Origin: Tsukamurella pseudospumae
GTDB taxonomy: Bacteria > Actinomycetota > Actinomycetes > Mycobacteriales > Mycobacteriaceae
DNA length: 64,000 bases
Direction of reading: 5' to 3'
Assembly (NCBI RefSeq): GCF_001575205.1
Contig: NZ_LSRE01000009.1
Location: forward strand, 186,001-250,000
Position numbers and translations under genes: made by a program. How positions within the stretch are numbered: position 1 is the first letter of the stretch; every line of letters begins with the position of its first letter. Shown here piece after piece: positions 7,064-15,772 of the stretch. The notes beneath the pieces are model-generated. The model worked only from the letters and a program-made list of their open reading frames with translations. It did no database searches and was not told where the DNA came from.

Positions 7064-7699
7064 TCAGTCCTCCAGATCGACGGTGACGTTCTGCTTGGAC
7101 ATCTCCCGCCGGTAGCCGACGATCCCGATGATCGTGCCGACGACGAGCATGACGATCATCCCGCGCAGGGCCCAGTCCAGGACGAACTTGTAGTCCTTGA
7201 GCGCGGAGGACGCGTAGTAGCCCACGAGCAGGAGGAAGGGTGCCCAGATCAGCGAGCCGAGGACCGACGCGAAGGTGAACTTGCGCTTGTCCATCCCGAC
7301 GGCACCGGCCACCAGCGGGCACAGGGTCCGGACCCACGGGATCCAGCGGGCGATGAGCACCGAGAAGAAGCCGTGCTTGTCCATCAGCTCCTTGACGCGG
7401 TGCAGGTTGTGCGCGTTGAGGTAGCGCCCGTCCTTCTTGGCGAGCACGTGATCGCCCATCTTCACGCCGATCCGGTAGCCCACGTGGTTGCCGGCGATCG
7501 CCGCGAGGAACGCCGCCACCGCGAGGCCCCACACCGACATCGAGGAGTGCCCCGTCGTGGCCATCGCGAGGCCGGCGGTGAGGAGCAGGGAGTCGCCCGG
7601 GAGGAACAGTCCGATGATGAACGCGCACTCGCAGAAGACGAATCCGGCCACGACGAGCCAGATCATCACCGGCCCGGCGCTCTGGACGAATTCGAGCAC
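7064..7699 (-). CDS. DedA-family membrane protein
   Basis: This 211-residue VTT/DedA protein corresponds in position to Rv0364. It shows the conserved elements FLPGDSLLLTAG near the first re-entrant loop, GYRIGVKMG, and FFSVLIARWIPWVRTLCPLVAG, which carries the arginines conserved in DedA proteins. About five membrane helices are predicted. DedA proteins help recycle or flip lipid carriers and maintain proton-motive force. Start GTG 7699. It is followed by the ABC-F gene 31 bp downstream and preceded nine bases away by a second DedA gene. Confidence 0.88.
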   Translation of the reverse strand: MLEFVQSAGPVMIWLVVAGFVFCECAFIIGLFLPGDSLLLTAGLAMATTGHSSMSVWGLAVAAFLAAIAGNHVGYRIGVKMGDHVLAKKDGRYLNAHNLHRVKELMDKHGFFSVLIARWIPWVRTLCPLVAGAVGMDKRKFTFASVLGSLIWAPFLLLVGYYASSALKDYKFVLDWALRGMIVMLVVGTIIGIVGYRREMSKQNVTVDLED

Positions 7700-7708
7700 T
7701 GCTGGGGC

Positions 7709-8425
7709 CTATGCGGCCGCGTCGGTGCGGCGGCCCGCGAGGTACTTCTTCACGGCGCCCAGGGCGATCGGGAGTACCGAGACCAGGACGATCACGATGA
7801 AGATGATGTCGATGTGCTGGCGGACCCAGGTGATCTTGCCGAGCCACACGCCGAGCAGCAGGATACCGTCGGCCCAGACCACCGCACCGATGATCGTCCA
7901 CATGATGAACTTCGCGAAGGTCATCTTGGCCGCGCCGGCTGCGATGGGGGCGAACGTGCGGACGAACGGGACGAACCGCGCCAGCACGAGCGTGGCGGGG
8001 CCGTACTTCTCGAAGAACGCGTGCGACTCGTCGAGGTACTTGGTCTTGAGGAAGCGGGCGTCGGGCGTGAAGAACTTCTCGCCGCCGAAACGGCCGATGA
8101 AGTAGCCGACGATCGCGCCGAGAACAGCCGCTATCGGCGTCGCGACGAGCAGTACCGGCAGCGACATCGCCGAACCCTCGTACTGCACGTCCTGGGCCGC
8201 GGCACTGGCCGTACCGGCCGCCGCGAGGAGGCCCGCGACGAACAGCAGCGAGTCGCCCGGGAGGACCGGGAAGAGGACGCCCGACTCGATGAACACCACC
8301 AGCAGCAGGCCGATCAAGGCGATGCTGCCGAAGGCGTTGAGGACGGCGATGGGGTCGGTGATGTCCTTGAGGGCGAACGCCTGCATGGTGGTCGAGGCGG
8401 CCAGAGTCAGGTCGTTGAGAGGCAC
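7709..8425 (-). CDS. DedA-family membrane protein (second copy)
   Basis: This 238-residue DedA protein resembles its neighbour but is diverged. It has FIESGVLFPVLPGDSLLFVAGLLAA, IVGYFIGRFGGEKFF and FEKYGPATLVLARFVPFVRTFAPIAAGAAKM, including the essential Arg pair. The insertion GTASAAAQDVQYEGSAM between helices is longer than in the partner. Tandem DedA genes suggest paralogues with overlapping flippase roles. Start is GTG 8425. Confidence 0.88.
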   Translation of the reverse strand: MPLNDLTLAASTTMQAFALKDITDPIAVLNAFGSIALIGLLLVVFIESGVLFPVLPGDSLLFVAGLLAAAGTASAAAQDVQYEGSAMSLPVLLVATPIAAVLGAIVGYFIGRFGGEKFFTPDARFLKTKYLDESHAFFEKYGPATLVLARFVPFVRTFAPIAAGAAKMTFAKFIMWTIIGAVVWADGILLLGVWLGKITWVRQHIDIIFIVIVLVSVLPIALGAVKKYLAGRRTDAAA

Positions 8426-8456
8426 GACGACCAGAATACCGGCCCGGACGCCGGTT

Positions 8457-10328
8457 CTACTTCAACAGTTCGTCGATGTAGCACCATCGCCAGGATTCCC
8501 CGGACTCGAAGCTGCGGATCACGGGGTGGTTCGTCGTCTCGTGGTGCGCGGTCGCGTGCTTCCCCTCGGACGAGTCGCAGCATCCGACGTGCCCGCAGGT
8601 CAGGCAGAGTCGGAGGGCGACGGGGTTGTCCCCGTCGGCGATGCACTCGAGGCAGGTCTCGCTCAGCGGTACCGGGTCGGCGAAGGCATCGGAGACGCGG
8701 AGATGGTCACACTCCTCGTGCGACCACGGCGGGGTGAGGAGTTCCGCCACCGCGACGCGCTCGCTGCGGACCGCGGACACCGTGAGCATCGCCTCCTCGA
8801 CGTCGAGGTTGCTGAGGACCTGCTCGAGGACCTCGTGGTCGCCCTGGCCGGTGTCGCGCAGCCGCAGCACCTCGTCGCGCTCCGCTTCGATCATCTGCAG
8901 CCGGATCTCGCGGACCTGTGCCGCGGGGGTGTTGTTCGACTCCGGGCCGAGGCGCTCCCAGAACGACCGCTCGCGGGTGATCGCGAGGTCGCGGATCCGG
9001 TCGATCACCGGCGCGGGGACGGTGTTCTGCGGGCTCGCGGCGATCGTGTCCAGGCGTTCGATCCCGGCCGTGATCGCGGCCCGCATGACCACCGCCTGCT
9101 GCAGCGCGTCGGTACGGGCGTTCGGCCCCCGGACCTTGAGCAGCTTGGCCAGCCCCGGCAACGTCGAACCCTGGATCAGCAGGCTGCCCGCCACGACGAC
9201 CATGGCGGCGAACACGAGGACCTCCCGGTCCGGACAGTCGGCCGGGAGGATGAACGCGGCGGCCAGGGTCACCACGCCGCGCATGCCGGCCCACGAGAGC
9301 ACCGTCATCTCGCCCGCCGACAGGCGTTCGCTCCGCTCGCCCACCCGGATCGAGATGAGGGCGGACGGAGCGCACCACACCACCCGCGCGACGATCACCG
9401 TCGCCATGACGGCCGCGCAGGTCGTGATGATCAGCGGCCAGCCGACCGAGGAGTTCGCGGCTCCCTCGAAGATCGTGCGCATCTGCAGGCCGATGAGGAG
9501 GAACACGGAGTTCTCCAGCAGGAACTGGAGGGTGTTCCAGTTGATCCGCGCGGACATGCGGCCGATCGCGGTCTGGTCGGTGGGCGCTTTGTAGGCGACG
9601 ATCAGCCCGGCGACGACCACGGCGACCACGCCCGAGCCGTGGATGTGCTCGGCGGGGAGGTAGGCGAGCCACGGGCTGATCAGGGTGATGCCGGTGGTCA
9701 GTACGGGGTCGATGAGGCGGCGCAACAGGAAACGCAGGATCAGTGCGATGACGACGCCGACGACCACACCGCCCACAGCGCTCAGCGCGAACGAGCCGAG
9801 GACCTGCCAGAATCCGACGGTGCCCGCGATCGCCGCGATCGCGGTGCGGAGCAGCACGATCGAGGTCGCGTCGTTGAACAGGGATTCGCCCTCGAGGAGC
9901 GTGGTCACCCGTCGCGGCAGGCCGATCCGACGCCCGACAGCGGTGGCGGCGACCGCGTCCGGCGGCCCGACGATCGCGCCGAGCGCGAGCCCCGCGGCGA
10001 ACGGGATGTCGAGCAGCCAGGAGGCCACCGCACCGACCGCGGCAGCGGTGAACAGCACGAGCCCGACCGACAGCATGCCGATCGGGCGGATGTTCTCCTT
10101 GAAGTCGACCAGCGAGGCCTTCGACGCGGCCGCGTAGAGCAGCGGCGGCAGCAGACCCAGCAGCACGACGTCGGGATGCAGCGGGACATCGGGGATCTGC
10201 GGGACGAAGGACACGCCGATGCCCACGACCGTGAGCACGAGCGGCGCGGCCAGACCGAACCGGTCGCACAGTGCACTGACCACGAGAACGGTGGCCACCA
10301 GAGCGACCAGCCCAACTGCAAGCTCCAT
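8457..10328 (-). CDS. CPA1 Na+/H+ antiporter with C-terminal UBP-type zinc finger
   Basis: The protein has 623 residues. Residues about 1-400 form a cation/proton antiporter with roughly 11 helices, including LLPPLLYAAA, GAIVGPPDAVAATAVG (the DA pair is typical of the ion site) and EGESLFNDATSIV. A soluble helical region follows. The last about 85 residues carry a ubiquitin-protease-type zinc finger with ECDHL, CLECIADG, RLCLTCGHVGCCD and KHATAHHETTNHPVI, giving a Cys/His set for two to three Zn ions. ATG 10328 is chosen because earlier in-frame codons run into the fba promoter region. The Zn finger may sense C-terminal peptides or pH; this is inference. It is divergent from fba. Confidence 0.88.
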   Translation of the reverse strand: MELAVGLVALVATVLVVSALCDRFGLAAPLVLTVVGIGVSFVPQIPDVPLHPDVVLLGLLPPLLYAAASKASLVDFKENIRPIGMLSVGLVLFTAAAVGAVASWLLDIPFAAGLALGAIVGPPDAVAATAVGRRIGLPRRVTTLLEGESLFNDATSIVLLRTAIAAIAGTVGFWQVLGSFALSAVGGVVVGVVIALILRFLLRRLIDPVLTTGITLISPWLAYLPAEHIHGSGVVAVVVAGLIVAYKAPTDQTAIGRMSARINWNTLQFLLENSVFLLIGLQMRTIFEGAANSSVGWPLIITTCAAVMATVIVARVVWCAPSALISIRVGERSERLSAGEMTVLSWAGMRGVVTLAAAFILPADCPDREVLVFAAMVVVAGSLLIQGSTLPGLAKLLKVRGPNARTDALQQAVVMRAAITAGIERLDTIAASPQNTVPAPVIDRIRDLAITRERSFWERLGPESNNTPAAQVREIRLQMIEAERDEVLRLRDTGQGDHEVLEQVLSNLDVEEAMLTVSAVRSERVAVAELLTPPWSHEECDHLRVSDAFADPVPLSETCLECIADGDNPVALRLCLTCGHVGCCDSSEGKHATAHHETTNHPVIRSFESGESWRWCYIDELLK

Positions 10329-10378
10329 GGGCGATAGTCTTTCACCTGGAAACGCAGAACCGCTCAGGAGGACACACA

Positions 10379-11407
10379 ATGCCCATCGCAACCCCCGAGG
10401 CCTACCGCGAGATGCTTGATCGTGCTCGCGAAGGCGGTTTCGCCTACCCGGCGATCAACTGCACCTCCAGCGAGACGATCAACGCGGCGATCAAGGGTTT
10501 CGCTGATGCCGGTAGTGACGGGATCATTCAGTTCTCCACCGGTGGTACGGAGTTCGGTTCGGGCCTGGGTGTCAAGGACATGGTCGTGGGCGCGGTGGCG
10601 TTGGCGGAGTTCGCGCATGTGGTGGCGGCGCAGTACGACGTGACGGTGGCCCTGCATACGGATCATTGCCCGAAGGACAAGCTCGATGGCCTGGTGCGGC
10701 CGCTGCTGGAGATCTCCGCCGAGCGGGTGGCTCGCGGCGAGAATCCGTTGTTCCAGTCGCACATGTGGGACGGTTCGGCGATCCCGCTGGAGGAGAACCT
10801 GGAGATCGCGCAGGAGCTGCTGGCGAAGTGCAAGGCGGCGAACATCGTCCTGGAGATCGAGATCGGTGTGGTCGGTGGTGAGGAGGACGGTGTCGAGAAC
10901 GAGATCAACGACAAGCTGTTCACCTCGGATGAGGATTTCGCGAAGACGGTCGATGCGCTGGGCACCGAGGGCTATCTGCTGGCGGCGACGTTCGGCAACG
11001 TTCATGGTGTGTACAAGCCGGGGAATGTGAAGTTGCGGCCGTCGGTGCTCGGGGACGGGCAGAAGGTGGCGTCGGAGAAGTTGGGGTTGCCGGCGGGGAG
11101 CAAGCCGTTCTCGTTCGTCTTCCATGGTGGTTCGGGTTCGCTGAAGTCGGAGATCGAGGAGTCTCTGTCGTACGGGGTGGTGAAGATGAATGTCGACACC
11201 GATACGCAGTACGCGTTCACCCGTCCGGTGGCCGGGCACATGTTCAGCAATTTCGACGGTGTGCTCAAGGTCGATGGGGAGGTCGGGAACAAGAAGACCT
11301 ATGACCCTCGCGCGTATTTGAAGAAGGCCGAGGCGTCGATGGCTGAGCGGGTGGTGGAGGCGTGCAACGACCTGCACTCCGCCGGAAAGTCCACCAGCAC
11401 GAGGTAG
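10379..11407 (+). CDS. fba: Class II fructose-1,6-bisphosphate aldolase
   Basis: FbaA cleaves fructose-1,6-bisphosphate to DHAP and glyceraldehyde-3-phosphate, using Zn2+. The 342 residues contain the class II signatures VALHTDHCPKDKLDG (Zn His and catalytic Asp), EIEIGVVGGEEDGVEN and FVFHGGSGS, then VVKMNVDTDTQYAFT. RBS AGGAGG lies 8-13 bases before ATG 10379. Codon use differs from neighbours, with many GGT, GAT, GTG and TTG codons in place of GGC, GAC and GTC, which may reflect high expression or separate ancestry. Position next to the acidic membrane protein and DUF3151 matches Rv0360c-Rv0363c. Confidence 0.97.
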   Translation: MPIATPEAYREMLDRAREGGFAYPAINCTSSETINAAIKGFADAGSDGIIQFSTGGTEFGSGLGVKDMVVGAVALAEFAHVVAAQYDVTVALHTDHCPKDKLDGLVRPLLEISAERVARGENPLFQSHMWDGSAIPLEENLEIAQELLAKCKAANIVLEIEIGVVGGEEDGVENEINDKLFTSDEDFAKTVDALGTEGYLLAATFGNVHGVYKPGNVKLRPSVLGDGQKVASEKLGLPAGSKPFSFVFHGGSGSLKSEIEESLSYGVVKMNVDTDTQYAFTRPVAGHMFSNFDGVLKVDGEVGNKKTYDPRAYLKKAEASMAERVVEACNDLHSAGKSTSTR

Positions 11408-11425
11408 CCGCAGGGCGGCCCGGCC

Positions 11426-11902
11426 TCAGGCCAGGGCCAGTCCCAGGATCACCGCGAGGACCAGCACGATCATGGCCGCGGCCGCCGCCCACTCCGGGCC
11501 GGTGAGCCGCGGCCCCGTGCGTTTCGGGGCCGGTGCGGGCGCGGGGCCCATCGCCTGCTGCTGTCCGGCGGACCGGTGACCCGCTGGGGCAGGGGAATGC
11601 GCGCGCCCCGGCGGCGGCGCCGCGCGGTGGGCCTGCGCCGGGGGCACCGGGACCGACGGCCTCTGCTGCGGGTGGCCGTGCTGATGGTGCGGCCGGGGCG
11701 CCATCTGGTGCGGGGCCGCCATCGGCGGCGTGGCGGTGCGACGAGGCGGGGTGACCCGCCCGGCGCCGCGCGCGATCCGATCGGTCCGCGGCGCAGGCGG
11801 ATTCGTGACCTCGGAGTATGCGAGCTTGGGCTCCGACGGTGCCGAGGCCGGCTTGAGCGGCTTCCCGTTCCGGAGCGTGGGCTCCTCGGACGGCGAGGTC
11901 AT
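11426..11902 (-). CDS. Proline-rich tail-anchored membrane protein, unknown
   Basis: This 158-residue protein starts with ATG 11902, which overlaps the TGA of the upstream gene (ATGA); this coupling is the main evidence that it is real. Residues 1-130 are Pro/Ala/His/Gln-rich and probably disordered (PRPHHQHGHPQQ, APAPAPKRTGP). The last about 20 residues (WAAAAAMIVLVLAVILGLALA) form a single C-terminal membrane helix, so it should be tail-anchored with the rest in the cytoplasm. No known family. It probably works with the acidic membrane protein encoded just before it. Confidence 0.7.
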   Translation of the reverse strand: MTSPSEEPTLRNGKPLKPASAPSEPKLAYSEVTNPPAPRTDRIARGAGRVTPPRRTATPPMAAPHQMAPRPHHQHGHPQQRPSVPVPPAQAHRAAPPPGRAHSPAPAGHRSAGQQQAMGPAPAPAPKRTGPRLTGPEWAAAAAMIVLVLAVILGLALA

Positions 11903-14031
11903 CGCGTTCCGACGCGGGTGCACACCTTCCAGGCGTCCCCGTCCTTCTCCAGCGACAGCGTGTGGTTGACCTTCGCGCTGGGGTTCCCGGCGTAATGCAC
12001 CTCGACCTGGACCTCTGCGCGGTCGCCACGCACGTCCACGGCCTGCAGGCCGTCGAGCTCCGGGAGCAGGCCGTCGGCCTTGGCGTTGTCGTAGACGCGC
12101 TGCCACTGGCCGTCGCCGATGCCGTCGTAATAGGTCTTGGCGCCGCCACAGGTCTGCTCGCGCAGCGCGGTCAGGTCGCCCCGGTTCACGGCCCCGACGA
12201 ACGAGGTGGTCGCGTTGGCCGCCGCCTGCCGGGGATCGCCCGACGCGTCCGAACCCGAACCCGACTTCGGAACCACGAGCAGGACGACCGCCACGACCGC
12301 TGCGATCACCACGACGGCGGCCGCGATGATCCATTTCAGCTTTCCGCCGCCCGTGGGCTCACCACCCCGCGGGGGAGTCGTCTGCGGTCCGGCCGGGGCG
12401 ATGTACTCCGGCGACTGCCGGGTGACCGGCGTCTCCGGGGCGGCGACGGCGGCTGCGTTCGGCGCGGCCGGGGGAGCGGGCGGGGACGGCAGCGGCGCGA
12501 GCGGCAGCACCTCGGTCGCGGGTGTCGCGTCCGGCAGCTCGTTCTGCTCGGTGTCGATGACCGCCTGGTCCGGGCGCGACGCGACGGGCAGCACCGTCGT
12601 GGACGCGTCGTCCTCGTCGGTGGTCGTCTCGGGCTCGGGGGCGTCGGTCTTCACCAGTCCGACGGTGCGCAGCGGCGACGGTGCCACCTCGTCCGCCGGA
12701 GCTTCGTCCGCCGGAGCCTCGTCCGCCGGAGCCTCGCTCTCCGGGGAGTCGCCCGACGGTGCGCCGTCGTCCGCCTCGCCCGCGAGGTCGGCATCGGTGT
12801 CGTCCGCCTCGAGATCGTCCTCGTTGTTCGACTCGGCACTGTCGTCCGGCTCGTCGGCGTCCTCCTCGACGGCGTCTTCGTCGACGGTCGCGGCCTCGTC
12901 GGTGTCCTGCGCGGCGTCGGGCTCATCGTCGGAGGGCTCATCGTCGGGAGCTGTGGAATCCGCGTCCTCGTCAACGGTTTCCGAGTCCGATTCCCCGGCC
13001 TCATCGGTCGAGGCGGCCACGATGCCGACGGCTCCCGCGGCGACCGCAGCCGCGGCGACACCGGCGCCGGCAGCGCCGACGTGGGCTTCGTCCTCGGCGT
13101 CCTGCGACGCTGATGCGTCGTCCGCCTGGTCCTCGGCGGCGTTCTCGCCGTCGATGTCGGCCGACGCGTCCTCCGGCTCCGCGTCCTCCGACTCCGTCGA
13201 CTCCGCCGTCGGACCCTCCGGTGCCCCTGCATCGACGTCCTCACAGACCGGTGCCTCGGTGCTCTCCGCCTCGGCGGGCTCCGCGACCGCGGCGTCCGTG
13301 CTGACGGCTTCCGCATCGCCTGCATCGTCCGCGTCGTCGGTCTGCGGCTCGCCGGCAGTCTCAGCCTCGGCGTTCTCGACCTCGTCGGCCGTCGAAGCTG
13401 CGGCCTCGGCCTCGATGGCGACGCCCTCGGTCACGGCCTCATCGGCCGGCGTGTCGTCGGCCTGCTCCACCGCGGCGCTCTCGGGTACGGCGAACGCGGT
13501 GGTCTTCGCGGCGCTGGGCCGTGCGGTGACGGGCAGGACGGTCGTCTCGGCGTCGGCGCCCTCGGGGATGGGCGGCGTGGTCACCACGGGCCCCACCGTG
13601 CGCAAGGGCGACGCGGCGGCTCCGCCGCTCGCGTCCGCCTCGGAGGCGGCGTCCTCGGGGACCTCGTCCTCCGAGGCCCGGTCCTTCGTCGGGGCGTCGT
13701 CGGAACCGTCGGCCGGTTCGGTGCCCGGGCGGCCGGCGACGGGCAGCACCCGGGTCTCCGCCCCGGACGGAGTGCCTCCCTCCGGGGCGGGGGCGGCACC
13801 GTCGATAGGGAGCGCGGTGGTCTCCGCCTCACTGGGGGCGGTCGACGGTGCGGCGCCGACGAGCTGCGCGAGGGAGTCGGAATGGGAGGGCGTCACGGCG
13901 TCGGCGGGTGCGCTGCCGAGTGTGCCGGCGGTGTCGTCGTGGTCGTGCAGCGGTGCCGCGGGCCAGGACGCGAGCCGTCCGCGCAGGTCGCGCAGTCTCG
14001 ACAGGGGCCCCCGGTTGTCATCCCGCGCCAT
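11899..14031 (-). CDS. Large acidic membrane protein with C-terminal NTF2-like domain (Rv0361-like)
   Basis: The protein has about 710 residues from ATG 14031 (MARDDNRGP; ATG 14043 is an alternative). About 550 residues of Asp/Glu/Ala/Ser-rich, probably disordered sequence precede one membrane helix (KLKWIIAAAVVVIAAVVAVVLLVV) and an external domain of about 110 residues. That domain (FVGAVNRGDLTALREQTC...KDGDAWKVCTR) has the layout of small NTF2-like domains and resembles the protein at 29770. The acidic part repeats a motif of the type TTxVLPVxxRP about five times (ETTALPI, ETRVLPV, ETTVLPV, TTVLPVASRP, TEVLPLAP) and SPLRTVGxV twice; these are plausible serine/threonine-kinase or FHA-contact sites (inference). 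Position matches Rv0361. Confidence 0.8.
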   Translation of the reverse strand: MARDDNRGPLSRLRDLRGRLASWPAAPLHDHDDTAGTLGSAPADAVTPSHSDSLAQLVGAAPSTAPSEAETTALPIDGAAPAPEGGTPSGAETRVLPVAGRPGTEPADGSDDAPTKDRASEDEVPEDAASEADASGGAAASPLRTVGPVVTTPPIPEGADAETTVLPVTARPSAAKTTAFAVPESAAVEQADDTPADEAVTEGVAIEAEAAASTADEVENAEAETAGEPQTDDADDAGDAEAVSTDAAVAEPAEAESTEAPVCEDVDAGAPEGPTAESTESEDAEPEDASADIDGENAAEDQADDASASQDAEDEAHVGAAGAGVAAAAVAAGAVGIVAASTDEAGESDSETVDEDADSTAPDDEPSDDEPDAAQDTDEAATVDEDAVEEDADEPDDSAESNNEDDLEADDTDADLAGEADDGAPSGDSPESEAPADEAPADEAPADEVAPSPLRTVGLVKTDAPEPETTTDEDDASTTVLPVASRPDQAVIDTEQNELPDATPATEVLPLAPLPSPPAPPAAPNAAAVAAPETPVTRQSPEYIAPAGPQTTPPRGGEPTGGGKLKWIIAAAVVVIAAVVAVVLLVVPKSGSGSDASGDPRQAAANATTSFVGAVNRGDLTALREQTCGGAKTYYDGIGDGQWQRVYDNAKADGLLPELDGLQAVDVRGDRAEVQVEVHYAGNPSAKVNHTLSLEKDGDAWKVCTRVGTR

Positions 14032-14195
14032 AGATCCCGCCATCCCCTCGTTCGTCTGCTCGGCTGCACCCGCGGCGGCGCGCCGCACACGGATCACCTG
14101 ACAGACTAGCCGTCCGCAGCTGGACGGATCGGGCCGCGGCCGCGGCGATGCACGTCCCGGACCTCAGGTGCTCGCCGCGTGGAACACTGGAGCGC

Positions 14196-14615
14196 ATGAC
14201 GTCGTTCGGAGATCTGCTCGGTCCGCCCCCGGTTCTGCTCGACCTCGACGAGGAGCCGGAACTCCAGCTGAATCAGGGACGTGCGGCCGCCGAGGTGGCT
14301 GCGGACTTCCCGACCTCGTCGCTGGCGTGGGCGACCCTCGCGGAGGCCGCGCTCGACGCGGGCCAGGCGGTCACCGCCTACGCCTACGCCCGCACCGGCT
14401 ACCACCGCGGACTGGACCAGCTGCGCCGTCAGGGCTGGCGCGGTTTCGGCCCGGTGCCCTACAGCCACGAGAACAACCGCGGCTTCCTCCGCGCCGTCGC
14501 CGCGCTGGCCCGAGCCGCGCAGACGATCGGTGAGGAAGACGAGTACCTGCGCTGCCTCGACCTGGTGAACGATTGTGACCCCGAAGCCGCGGGCGCTCTC
14601 GGACTCGGCGCGTAG
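14196..14615 (+). CDS. DUF3151 family protein (Rv0360c-like)
   Basis: This 139-residue soluble helical protein is conserved across mycolate actinomycetes next to fba and purA. It has FGDLLGPPPVLLDLDEEPE, TSSLAWATLAEAALDAGQAVTAYAYARTGYHRGLD and GPVPYSHENNRGFLRAVAALARAA, a TPR-like helical hairpin pattern. No function is known to me. ATG 14196 is preferred over an upstream ATG at 14148 because the family starts here (MTSFGDLL). It is divergent from the acidic membrane protein and its 3' end overlaps the next gene by 41 bases. Confidence 0.88.
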   Translation: MTSFGDLLGPPPVLLDLDEEPELQLNQGRAAAEVAADFPTSSLAWATLAEAALDAGQAVTAYAYARTGYHRGLDQLRRQGWRGFGPVPYSHENNRGFLRAVAALARAAQTIGEEDEYLRCLDLVNDCDPEAAGALGLGA

Positions 14616-15765
14616 GCGCCTGCTGCGGCGGCACAACGCGCTGCCGCAGACGCTCCAGCGCCGGACCAAGCGCCTCTGGAACGCGAAACTGCCGGTCCTG
14701 CAGTGCGCGGTCGCCGCGGCGATCGCGTGGTTCATCGCGAACGACCTGATCGGGCACGTCTCGCCGTTCTTCGCGCCGATCGCGGCGATCATCTCGCTGG
14801 GGCTCTCGCTGCAGCAGCGACTGCGGCGCTCCCTGGAACTGGTCGGTGGTGTCACCCTCGGCATCGGCGTCGGTGACCTGCTGATCAGCGCGATCGGCAC
14901 CGGGCCCTGGCAGTTGGGCCTGGTCGTCGCCATCGCGATGTCGGTCGCACTCCTGGCCGACCGGGGGCCGCTGGTGCCGATGCAGGCGGCGTCGTCGGCG
15001 GTGCTCGTCGCGACGCTCATCCCGCCGGGGTCGACGGGCGGCTGGACCCGCATGCTGGATGCGCTCATCGGCGGCCTGGTCGGTGTGGTGATCGCCGCGA
15101 TCATCCCGAACAGCCCGGCGCGGCGACCCCGCAAGGACGCCGCGAAGGTGCTGGACACGATGCGGCGGGTCGTGGCCTCGATCGCCGCGGGCCTGACCGA
15201 CCGCGACATCTCGTCGCTGGAGTGGGCCCTGGAGACGGCCCGTGCGACCCAACCGGACCTGGACCAGCTCTCGGCGGACCTGGCGGGCGGCCTGGAGATC
15301 ACGAAGGTCTCGCCGATGTTCTGGAGCTCCCGGCCGCGGATGGACAAGCTGCAGGCCATCGCCGATCCGCTCGACAACGCGGTCCGCAACGTGCGGGTGA
15401 TGTCGCGCCGGGCGGTGGCGTCGAATCAGAACGGCGAGCGGATCGACGCTGACCTGGTCAGGGAGATCGGCCGGCTGGCGGAGTCCTTCAAGATCCTGCG
15501 CGACGTGGTGCTGGCCGAGCCGGGCGCGCAGCCCGACCAGGCCGAGGCGGCGCGGGTCCTGCGCTCGGCGGCGCGGCGCGCGAACAAGCTGCCGATGCAC
15601 GACGACATGGCCGACAGCGACTCGCTCAACGAGGTGATGATCTACGGCCAGCTGCGCTCGACCATCGTCGACCTGCTGCAGGTCGCGGGCCTGTCGCGGA
15701 CCTCGGCGGTCGCGCAGATGCACGACGTGCAGAAGCGGAAGGACACAGCGAAGCCGCCCGAGTAG
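14575..15765 (+). CDS. FUSC/aromatic-acid-exporter-family membrane protein
   Basis: The 396-residue protein has an N-terminal block of about six membrane helices (LPVLQCAVAAAIAWFIANDLIG, FFAPIAAIISLGLSLQQRLRRSLELVGGVTLGIGVGDLL, LGLVVAIAMSVALLADRG, MLDALIGGLVGVVIAAIIP) and a helical cytoplasmic C-terminal half. The QQRLRRSLELVGGVTLGIGVG stretch is typical of FUSC/ArAE transporters. Substrate is not predictable. Start GTG 14575 overlaps DUF3151 by 41 bases; no later ATG/GTG would keep the first helix. The overlap implies coupling with DUF3151. Confidence 0.82.
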   Translation: MTPKPRALSDSARRRLLRRHNALPQTLQRRTKRLWNAKLPVLQCAVAAAIAWFIANDLIGHVSPFFAPIAAIISLGLSLQQRLRRSLELVGGVTLGIGVGDLLISAIGTGPWQLGLVVAIAMSVALLADRGPLVPMQAASSAVLVATLIPPGSTGGWTRMLDALIGGLVGVVIAAIIPNSPARRPRKDAAKVLDTMRRVVASIAAGLTDRDISSLEWALETARATQPDLDQLSADLAGGLEITKVSPMFWSSRPRMDKLQAIADPLDNAVRNVRVMSRRAVASNQNGERIDADLVREIGRLAESFKILRDVVLAEPGAQPDQAEAARVLRSAARRANKLPMHDDMADSDSLNEVMIYGQLRSTIVDLLQVAGLSRTSAVAQMHDVQKRKDTAKPPE

Positions 15766-15772
15766 CCCGGGG

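Noticed and set aside
6353-8737. Long plus-strand frame opposite the ABC-F and DedA genes
   Set aside because: It mirrors minus-strand genes with clear family motifs; Arg/Ser-rich shadow composition, no domain.
8289-10337. 682-residue frame opposite the antiporter
   Set aside because: Antisense shadow of a well-supported antiporter; composition dominated by Arg, Asp and His, with no motif.
10379-11407. fba as a recently transferred gene because of its codon use
   Set aside because: High expression can explain the bias and synteny with M. tuberculosis is kept, so transfer is not supported.
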